A stretch of DNA of 10,861 nucleotides from Chloroflexi bacterium UBA6019 (lineage in GTDB: Bacteria > Chloroflexota > Dormibacteria > Dormibacterales > Dormibacteraceae). The stretch lies in NCBI GenBank assembly GCA_002427995.1, contig DIZV01000076.1:6218-17078 (forward strand). Direction: 5' to 3'. Below, piece by piece: positions 6,855 to 10,861 of this stretch. The notes under the pieces were generated by a model. That model ran no database searches. It was not told the origin of the DNA and saw only the letters and a program-made list of their open reading frames with translations. A program made the translations under genes and the position numbers. Within the stretch, counting starts at the first letter, position 1. Each line of letters opens with the position of its first letter.

Positions 6855-7687
6855 GGCCTTATTTCACCTCGAAAGTAGAGGAGGGCGCCCTCCAGGTCCT
6901 GGTCCCAGCGACTGAAGCCGGCGCTCTTCGCAAGCGATCGTAGCTCGCGCGCGTTCGCCGGGACGAAGAAGCTCGCCAGCCGCTCGAGGCCGACGATGGC
7001 GCTGAAGGGGGCAGGCCCGTCCTCCACCAGAACGGTGCCGAGCAGCCGGCCGCCCGGCTTCAGAACCCGGCCGAACTCGGTCATCGCGGTCTCCTTGTCG
7101 GGGATCACGTGGAGTCCGTTGAAGCAGAGCACGGTGTCGACGCTGGAGGTGGCCAGAGGCAGCCGAGTGGCGTCGCCGCGGGCGAGCAGAACCCTCTCCT
7201 CGAGGCTGCGCGCCCGCCGCCGCCCCGCCGCCCGGTGGAGCATCACCGGGCTCAGGTCGACCCCGACCAGCAGCCCTCGCAGGTCAGGCGCGCCCTCCGC
7301 GAAGGAGGTCCCGCCCCCGACCGGGACGTCGAGGACAACCTGGCCCGGCTCCGTGCGGAGGCCCTCGTCCATGAGCCGGTACATGCGCGCCACGTCGGTG
7401 CCCCACTCGAGGCGGGCGGCCAGCCTCGCCAGGCCTCGGGTGTTGACGCCGGTGTCGTACGCCCAGCCGATGGGCGTGCCGTAGGTGTCGACCCGGGGCG
7501 GCTCGCGGTCGGGTGGCCAGAGGTCGTGGACCTCGTCGCCCAGCCCCGGGACCGGGTGGCCGTTGGGGCAGCTCAGGACCCGCGCGAGAAGCCGCAGCCG
7601 GTCGCCGCAGGTCCAGCAGGTGAGGGGGGTCGCCAAGCTTCGATTTGCCGCCTGGCGGCGAGCATCAGTTCGGGGATTGCGCGCCAT
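6851..7687 (-). CDS. SAM-dependent class I methyltransferase with N-terminal Cys/His cluster
   Basis: The protein has 278 residues. Residues 20-50 hold C24-x2-C27-x12-C40-x3-H44 (CWTC ... CPNGH), the layout of the zinc site in RlmA/TlrB-type 23S rRNA guanine methyltransferases. A Rossmann methyltransferase domain follows: motif I VVLDVPVGGGTSF (117-129), an acidic SAM ribose contact in GVDLSP (142-147), GDATRLPL and SSVDTVLCFNGLHVIP (181-196), and FGRVLKPGGRLLG (205-217), a Methyltransf_11 pattern. The substrate is not clear: the N-terminus suggests rRNA, but the rest resembles generic Methyltransf_11 enzymes and the acyl-CoA synthetase partner would fit a small-molecule role. The gene leads the - strand operon; ATG 7687 has no SD but a TATGTT box 14 nt upstream. 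The stop overlaps the next start (ATGA). Confidence 0.88.
   Translation of the reverse strand: MARNPRTDARRQAANRSLATPLTCWTCGDRLRLLARVLSCPNGHPVPGLGDEVHDLWPPDREPPRVDTYGTPIGWAYDTGVNTRGLARLAARLEWGTDVARMYRLMDEGLRTEPGQVVLDVPVGGGTSFAEGAPDLRGLLVGVDLSPVMLHRAAGRRRARSLEERVLLARGDATRLPLATSSVDTVLCFNGLHVIPDKETAMTEFGRVLKPGGRLLGTVLVEDGPAPFSAIVGLERLASFFVPANARELRSLAKSAGFSRWDQDLEGALLYFRGEIRP
6864..6870 (-). promoter_or_regulatory. Ribosome binding site of the acyl-CoA synthetase gene
   Basis: GAGGTGA on the - strand ends 9 nt before ATG 6854. It sits inside the last codons of the methyltransferase gene and supports the overlapping start. Confidence 0.65.
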
Positions 7688-7701
7688 GGCAGTTACGAAT
7701 C

Positions 7702-7707
7702 AACATA
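7702..7707 (-). promoter_or_regulatory. -10-like box before the methyltransferase gene
   Basis: TATGTT on the - strand ends 14 nt before ATG 7687, with no SD between. It would give a leader of about 7 nt. No good -35 is seen. Confidence 0.3.
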
Positions 7708-7747
7708 TGCCTCGGCCCCGAACGGCGGCGGCTCGGCCGGGAAAGTA

Positions 7748-7802
7748 AACCGCAAGGTGGACTGTTCCGGAAGAGACGAAGTCGGTCGGGGTCACTTCTT
7801 TT
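7748..7802 (+). repeat. Imperfect ~55-bp intergenic repeat, copy A
   Basis: This element lies in the divergent gap between the methyltransferase gene and the membrane-protein gene. It shares CCGCAAGG (7750-7757) and the core CGAAGTCGGT-n-GGGGTCA-n-T-n-CTT (7777-7800) with copy B at 8622-8673, with 3 mismatches in 24 core positions. In this copy GAAGT (7778-7782) and ACTTC (7794-7798) form a 5-bp inverted repeat. The core ends 20 nt before the -10-like box of the gene at 7834, so it could be an operator (inference). Confidence 0.6.
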
Positions 7803-7820
7803 CTGAGGCACCTCCCGGGT

Positions 7821-7826
7821 TAGCCT
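7821..7826 (+). promoter_or_regulatory. -10-like box directly before the membrane-protein gene
   Basis: TAGCCT ends 7 nt before ATG 7834, the distance expected for transcription starting at the initiation codon. No SD is present. Confidence 0.4.
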
Positions 7827-7833
7827 TGACGCC

Positions 7834-8493
7834 ATGCCGCACTCCCCGGACGGCGAATGGTTCTGGAACGGGCAGGAATGGATTGCGGCGAGGTCGCCGG
7901 ACCGGGCCTGGTGGTGGGACGGAGCCGGATGGGTCCCCCCGAAGGCCCCGGTGCCGGTCCGTTTCGAGTACCAGGCCACGCCGTGGACCCGGCGCCTGCA
8001 GCTCATGGTCGTCGGCTTGACCGTTCTCGGCCTGGCGGTCGTCGCGATCACCTTTCCCACCCTTTTCAACCAGATCGTCCAGCAGTCGATCGATCGGGCG
8101 ATCTCGTCCCAGCCCGGGCCCGCTCCTGCCGACGCGGCCCAGTTGCACCGGATGATGGCCGCCACGATGAATGCAGCCCTCGCCTTCGCCCTGGTCCTCA
8201 GCATCGGCCTCTACGGGGTCCTCTTCCTCGGCGTGTGGAAGCTCTGGCGCTGGGTCTTCTGGTACTTCGTGGTGGTGGGGTTCCTGGCCGTTCTGGCGAT
8301 CCCGCAGGACGTCCTCTACGCCCTCGGCCTCGGGCCCTATCGCCTTCCCCTGGCCTTCATCGTGCCGAGCGCGCTTCAGGCGCTGGTCTGGCTTGCGCTC
8401 TCGATCTGGATGGTGGTGCTGTACCGCCGCCACGGGACTTGGGCGCGCCGGCGGGTACCGGTCGGAAACGGGCCCAGGGGTGGTCTGTCCTGA
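7834..8493 (+). CDS. Membrane protein with tandem Trp-rich (DUF2510-like) motifs
   Basis: A 219-residue protein of unknown function. The N-terminus holds two 17-residue repeats, SPDGEWFWNGQEWIAAR (4-20) and SPDRAWWWDGAGWVPPK (21-37), each with the W-(D/N)-G-x-x-W core of the short DUF2510-like motifs found before membrane domains in Actinobacteria and relatives. Four hydrophobic helices follow at about 56-76, 113-135, 139-160 and 172-197. The loop between helices 1 and 2 is polar (QQSIDRAISSQPGPAPADAAQ), and the C-terminal tail is basic (YRRHGTWARRR). There is no signal peptide, so the repeats should be cytosolic. The gene stands alone: a divergent operon lies upstream, a 499-bp gap downstream. 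ATG 7834 is preceded by a -10-like box, not an SD. Confidence 0.82.
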   Translation: MPHSPDGEWFWNGQEWIAARSPDRAWWWDGAGWVPPKAPVPVRFEYQATPWTRRLQLMVVGLTVLGLAVVAITFPTLFNQIVQQSIDRAISSQPGPAPADAAQLHRMMAATMNAALAFALVLSIGLYGVLFLGVWKLWRWVFWYFVVVGFLAVLAIPQDVLYALGLGPYRLPLAFIVPSALQALVWLALSIWMVVLYRRHGTWARRRVPVGNGPRGGLS

Positions 8494-8541
8494 ATTATCG
8501 GCCACCCCGGCCGACCCACTTTGGGTAGCCTGGCGGCGCAC

Positions 8542-8567
8542 AAAAATTCGGGGGTTTCTTTTAACCC
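8542..8567 (-). terminator. Possible weak terminator facing the - strand
   Basis: Read on the - strand, GGGTT (8567-8563) pairs with AACCC (8556-8552) across a 6-nt loop, and TTTTT follows at 8546-8542 after five intervening bases. A wider alternative pairs five G with five C (8577-8573 with 8554-8550). It could end transcripts from the MFS gene, though it lies about 430 nt past its stop codon. Confidence 0.3.
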
Positions 8568-8621
8568 GACGGCCCCCTAATCTTCACCGCGGCCCCGATC
8601 GACGGCGATCTGGACGGGTTG

Positions 8622-8673
8622 AGCCGCAAGGCTTGGTTCGGACGGAGCGAAGTCGGTTGGGGTCATTACTTAT
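8622..8673 (+). repeat. Imperfect ~55-bp intergenic repeat, copy B
   Basis: The second copy of the element at 7748-7802, in the same orientation about 870 bp away. CCGCAAGG is at 8624-8631 and the core CGAAGTCGGTTGGGGTCA starts at 8648. The distance between the two shared blocks differs by 3 nt from copy A. It runs directly into a DnaA-box-like TTATCCACG. No coding gene starts on the + strand after it, unlike copy A. Confidence 0.6.
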
Positions 8674-8734
8674 CCACGGGCTTTTCCACCGCACACCAAA
8701 CTTGATTCCGGTGTGCCCTTGTAGTTTTCCCACA
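8670..8734 (+). other. Three DnaA-box-like 9-mers flanking a hairpin
   Basis: TTATCCACG (8670-8678, one mismatch to TTATCCACA), TTTTCCACC (8682-8690, two mismatches) and TTTCCCACA (8726-8734, two mismatches) share one orientation. Between the last two lies a perfect 7-bp stem, GCACACC (8691-8697) with GGTGTGC (8710-8716). No dnaA or dnaN is in the window, so an origin is only one possible reading. Confidence 0.3.
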
Positions 8735-8954
8735 GGCCGCGCACCATGTTCCAAGAGCCTCCCGCGGATGTGGCAGAGCCTTCCTCTCAACGCCTCCTAA
8801 TCGCCCTTGCTGCGCTCGTGGTCGGCACCAGGCAAACGTGATCGCCGCGCCCGTTTCAGAGACGTCGCAAGCGTGGGCCTCCACAAGAGGCGACGACCCT
8901 CAAGAATGGCAAGAGGGCACCAGTCAAGCAATTGCGCGTCAGGGACCGGCCGGC

Positions 8955-8990
8955 CGAGGCGGCGCCGTTCTGGGCGTCGCCTCGCTTTTT
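8955..8990 (+). terminator. Intrinsic terminator facing the + strand
   Basis: CGAGGCGGCGCC (8955-8966) pairs with GGCGTCGCCTCG (8973-8984) in a 12-bp stem with one G-U pair and a 6-nt loop, followed after one base by TTTTT (8986-8990). On the - strand no T-tract follows the stem. It lies 2 bp from the end of the MFS gene, which is on the other strand, so it must serve a + strand transcript. Confidence 0.8.
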
Positions 8991-8992
8991 GT

Positions 8993-10273
8993 CTAACGAA
9001 CCGACTTGATCCGGCTGACCAGGATCGTTCCCAGCGCGAAGAAGACGATGGCGAAGGAGAAGACGATCCGGTAGCCCGAGTTATGGGACTGGCCGTTGAA
9101 GTAATCGAGCAGGGGTCCCATCAGCGCCGGCAGCAGGACCTGCGGAAGCGTGAACGAGACGTGGAAGAGGCCCATGTCCTTGGCGGAACGGCTCTTGTCG
9201 GGCAGGGTGTCGCAGGCCAGAGCCCAGTCGACCGCGTAATAGAGTCCGTAGCCGACACCGTAGAAGGCGCCGAGGACGATCACCAGGACCGGGGAGGTCG
9301 GATAGAGCACCACGAAGACCAGCAGCACGAGGCCCTGCAGGGCGCCGCTGGCGTAGACGAACTTCTTGCGCCCATAGCGGTCGGACAGCCAGCCGCCGAA
9401 GAGGCCGAAGGGTGTCGCGACGAGCAGCAGCACCAGCTGCCAGGTGCCCGTGAAGGAGACGGCATTCTGCTCCCCGACCTTGACGACGTCGACGAAGAAG
9501 AACTGCAGGAAGGGCAACAGGGTGTAGATCCCGGCGGTGATGAAGGTCCGGGTGGCGATCACCCAGGCGAAGTCGCCGGTATGGAGCGGCCGCAGGAAGT
9601 CGGCGACCTCCTCGCGGAATGGCCTCGAGGGGGGGAGCACGATCTCGCCCATGCCCTCGCCGCGGGTCACGATCAGGGTCGGGATCATCGAGAGGGTGAT
9701 GACGACCGCGATCACGAGGTAGTCAAGCAGCGGGCTCTGCTTCAGGACCAGCGCGATCGCGACGATCGCACCGAGTCCGAAGGCACTCCCCAGCTGCACC
9801 ATCGACCCCACAACCCCGGATGCCTTGCCGAACTCCGCTTCCGGGACCACGTCGGGGACCACCGCGTTGTAGGCGGCGCCGGCGCTGTTGTTGGAGACCT
9901 GGACGATCAGGTAGCCGGCGACCATCACCGGGTAACTCGGGGCCAGGAACATGACGACCAGGCCGACGACATTGACCAGGGTGCCCACCAGGATGATCGG
10001 GCGGCGCCGGCCCCAGCGAGTCTTGAGGCGATCGGACCAGTAGCCGACCAGCGGCGGTACGAGGGTGGCCGGTATCGCCCCCACCGCGGTCACGAAGGCG
10101 ACGGCGAAGCCCTGCTGGGCAACTCCCAGGAACCCCTTCGCCTGGAAAGGCACCAGCACGGTGAGCATCGGGATCCAATGGAAGTTGAGGCCAAACCAAA
10201 AGCTCGCCAACGCGAGGTTGCGGGCGAACCCCACGACCCGAATCGGCTGCATCGAGACGGCGCCTGTCGCCAC
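8993..10273 (-). CDS. MFS transporter, GPH/SUC-like sugar-type family
   Basis: An integral membrane secondary transporter with about 12 hydrophobic helices; 426 residues from GTG 10273, or 439 from the upstream in-frame TTG 10312. Numbering from the TTG start, family signatures are motif A GYWSDRLKTRWGRRRP (90-105), its weaker second-half copy GGWLSDRYGRKKF (306-318), VVPDVVPEAEFGKASG (151-166) and LPDKSRSAKDMGLFHV (370-385). The GRRRP form of motif A and VPE..FGKASG resemble the GPH and sucrose-transporter-like MFS group, so a sugar or glycoside is plausible, but no substrate can be assigned. I prefer GTG 10273 because TACCCT (10288-10283) ends 9 nt before it; ATG 10252 is also possible, as the first helix starts soon after. 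No SD precedes any of these starts. It is transcribed divergently from the DUF1232 gene. Confidence 0.92.
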   Translation of the reverse strand: MATGAVSMQPIRVVGFARNLALASFWFGLNFHWIPMLTVLVPFQAKGFLGVAQQGFAVAFVTAVGAIPATLVPPLVGYWSDRLKTRWGRRRPIILVGTLVNVVGLVVMFLAPSYPVMVAGYLIVQVSNNSAGAAYNAVVPDVVPEAEFGKASGVVGSMVQLGSAFGLGAIVAIALVLKQSPLLDYLVIAVVITLSMIPTLIVTRGEGMGEIVLPPSRPFREEVADFLRPLHTGDFAWVIATRTFITAGIYTLLPFLQFFFVDVVKVGEQNAVSFTGTWQLVLLLVATPFGLFGGWLSDRYGRKKFVYASGALQGLVLLVFVVLYPTSPVLVIVLGAFYGVGYGLYYAVDWALACDTLPDKSRSAKDMGLFHVSFTLPQVLLPALMGPLLDYFNGQSHNSGYRIVFSFAIVFFALGTILVSRIKSVR

Positions 10274-10282
10274 GTTGGGCGG

Positions 10283-10288
10283 AGGGTA
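10283..10288 (-). promoter_or_regulatory. -10-like box before the MFS gene
   Basis: TACCCT on the - strand ends 9 nt before GTG 10273. The same hexamer precedes the divergent DUF1232 gene on the other strand. Confidence 0.35.
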
Positions 10289-10318
10289 AGGCTTCTTTCG
10301 GAGCTCCGTCAAAGGGGG

Positions 10319-10324
10319 TACCCT
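10319..10324 (+). promoter_or_regulatory. -10-like box before the DUF1232 gene
   Basis: TACCCT ends 11 nt before ATG 10336, with no SD between. It is embedded in the palindromic GGGTACCC (10316-10323), within the short divergent gap to the MFS gene. Confidence 0.4.
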
Positions 10325-10335
10325 TTAGCCGCCAC

Positions 10336-10722
10336 ATGAACCTGTCGCTCAGCCACGTCCGGACACTCGTCGCCGAGGTGCCGCTCCACGCCAAGCTGGC
10401 TTACTGCCTGGTTCGCGACGAGCGCGTCCCGGCCGCTCCCAAGGTCGCCGTCGTCGGTGCCCTGGGCCTGATCGTGAGCCCGCTCGACCTCCCGGCCTGG
10501 ATTCCCGTCATCGGCGAGCTCGACATGCTCGCCCTCGGCATCCTGGCCGTCAAGACGTTCGTCGACGCCTGCCCGGACGAGGTCGTGGCCGAGCATCGAG
10601 AGGCGATCCGGACCCGCACCTCGGTCTGGGACCATGACCGCCGAGCCGGCTTCGAAGTTGCTCGAGATGGCCTCGGCCGGCTGGTTCAGAATTGGCGATC
10701 GCGCCTGCCCAAAGCAGGCTAG
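10336..10722 (+). CDS. DUF1232 (YkvA-like) domain protein
   Basis: A 128-residue protein with one YkvA/DUF1232 domain at about 22-90: LVRDERVPAAPKVAVVGALG, then the diagnostic SPLDLPAWIPVIGELDML (48-65), and the closing VDACPDEVVAEH. Two hydrophobic segments (about 36-54 and 62-76) suggest membrane association, as in other members. The family's biochemical role is not established. The remaining 40 residues are a polar tail with many Arg and Trp. ATG 10336 has no SD and is preceded by a -10-like TACCCT. The stop lies 18 bp before rplI, and the rplI SD overlaps it, so the two genes are probably co-transcribed. Confidence 0.85.
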   Translation: MNLSLSHVRTLVAEVPLHAKLAYCLVRDERVPAAPKVAVVGALGLIVSPLDLPAWIPVIGELDMLALGILAVKTFVDACPDEVVAEHREAIRTRTSVWDHDRRAGFEVARDGLGRLVQNWRSRLPKAG

Positions 10723-10730
10723 GGAGGAGG
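10722..10730 (+). promoter_or_regulatory. Ribosome binding site deciding the TTG start of rplI
   Basis: GGGAGGAGG overlaps the DUF1232 stop and ends 10 nt before TTG 10741. It is 19 nt from the downstream ATG 10750, too far, so TTG is the likely start. Confidence 0.7.
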
Positions 10731-10740
10731 TTTCGTCCAG

Positions 10741-10861
10741 TTGCGGGTAATGCTCACCAAGGACGTCAAGGATGTCGGCCTCGCGGGCGAGGTCAAGGAG
10801 GTCGCCGACGGCTACGGCCGCAACTTCCTGATCCCCCGCAAGATGGCCGTCCTCGCCGGCA
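10741..10861 (+). CDS. rplI: 50S ribosomal protein L9, N-terminal part
   Basis: The first 40 codons of L9, cut by the window end. The product reads MRVMLTKDVKDVGLAGEVKE then VADGYGRNFLIPRKMAVLAG, which matches the L9 N-terminal pattern M-K-V-I-L-x-x-D-V ... G-x-x-x-x-V-x-x-G-Y-x-R-N-(F/Y)-L-I-P-x-x-x-A. This domain binds 23S rRNA near the L1 stalk base. With TTG 10741 as start the protein begins at the canonical family position; ATG 10750 would lose three conserved residues. A strong SD lies 10 nt before the TTG. In many bacteria rplI follows rpsF-ssb-rpsR and precedes dnaB; here a DUF1232 gene is immediately upstream instead, and what follows is outside the window. Confidence 0.95.
   Translation, partial: MRVMLTKDVKDVGLAGEVKEVADGYGRNFLIPRKMAVLAG

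Larger units (their letters stand above)
8494..8992. other. 499-bp gap without a convincing gene; possible structured RNA on +
   Basis: No open frame here looks coding. On the + strand, TTTCTT (8555-8560) and TAATCT (8578-8583) are spaced 17 nt like a promoter, and a strong terminator ends the region at 8990, which would delimit an RNA of about 400 nt. Between them are repeat copy B, three DnaA-box-like 9-mers, and stems at 8691-8697/8710-8716, 8863-8867/8891-8895 enclosing 8878-8881/8887-8890, and 8897-8901/8913-8917. I looked for tmRNA, RNase P RNA and SRP RNA hallmarks and saw none. The alternative is a long 3' UTR of the 7834 gene. Confidence 0.3.

Noticed and set aside
5493..6878. A 461-codon open frame on the + strand opposite the acyl-CoA synthetase gene
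   Set aside because: The - strand frame has every motif of the ANL family; the + frame is H/D/V/G-rich shadow sequence.
8584..8884. Short open frames of about 70 codons on the - strand in the large gap
   Set aside because: No SD or -10-like box fits, composition is Arg-rich and featureless, and they overlap the repeat and hairpins.
8494..8992. tRNA, tmRNA, RNase P RNA or SRP RNA in the large gap
   Set aside because: I found no T-loop with matching acceptor stem and none of the conserved sequence blocks of these RNAs.
8807..10339. A 510-codon open frame on the + strand opposite the MFS gene
   Set aside because: It is dominated by charged and Gln/His residues without domains and runs antisense to a 12-helix transporter. 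It also crosses the strong terminator at 8955-8990.
1..10861. Mobile element, CRISPR array, toxin-antitoxin or defence system
   Set aside because: No transposase or integrase motif, no regularly spaced repeats, no terminal inverted repeats and no defence domains were seen; coding composition is uniform.

Overview
The window is high-GC bacterial chromosome (by eye roughly two-thirds G+C in the genes). GTG and TTG starts are common, and several operon-leading genes lack a Shine-Dalgarno (SD) sequence but carry a TANNNT box just upstream of the start. This suggests a high-GC Terrabacteria-type organism (Dormibacterota, Chloroflexota or a deep actinobacterial lineage). No rRNA or other marker settles this, so the placement is a guess.

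Left part, + strand (1-5207). The end of a BmpA/NupOPQ-type nucleoside ABC importer operon comes first: ATPase (partial), permease A and permease B, with overlapping stop/start codons. A 124-bp gap with a promoter-like sequence and two small inverted repeats leads to a bactofilin. A small basic protein of unknown function and a class II fructose-1,6-bisphosphatase (GlpX) follow.

Middle, - strand (7687 down to 5214). A two-gene operon with an ATGA overlap encodes a SAM-dependent methyltransferase with an RlmA-like Cys/His cluster, then a fatty-acyl-CoA synthetase. It converges on glpX with 6 bp between stop codons.

Right part. A four-helix membrane protein with two tandem tryptophan-rich motifs (7834-8493, +) is followed by a 499-bp gap without a convincing gene. 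The gap holds a second copy of an imperfect ~55-bp element also found upstream of 7834, three DnaA-box-like 9-mers in one orientation, several hairpins, and a strong intrinsic terminator that faces the + strand. Next come an MFS transporter (-), a divergent DUF1232/YkvA-type protein (+), and, 18 bp after it, the start of ribosomal protein L9 (rplI), cut by the window edge.

The genes are mostly housekeeping: nucleoside uptake, gluconeogenesis, fatty-acid activation, cytoskeleton and translation. I see no mobile element, CRISPR array, tRNA or defence system. The most interesting signals are non-coding: a split between leaderless-looking operon heads and SD-led internal genes, the duplicated intergenic element, and the structured gap that may hold an unannotated RNA.
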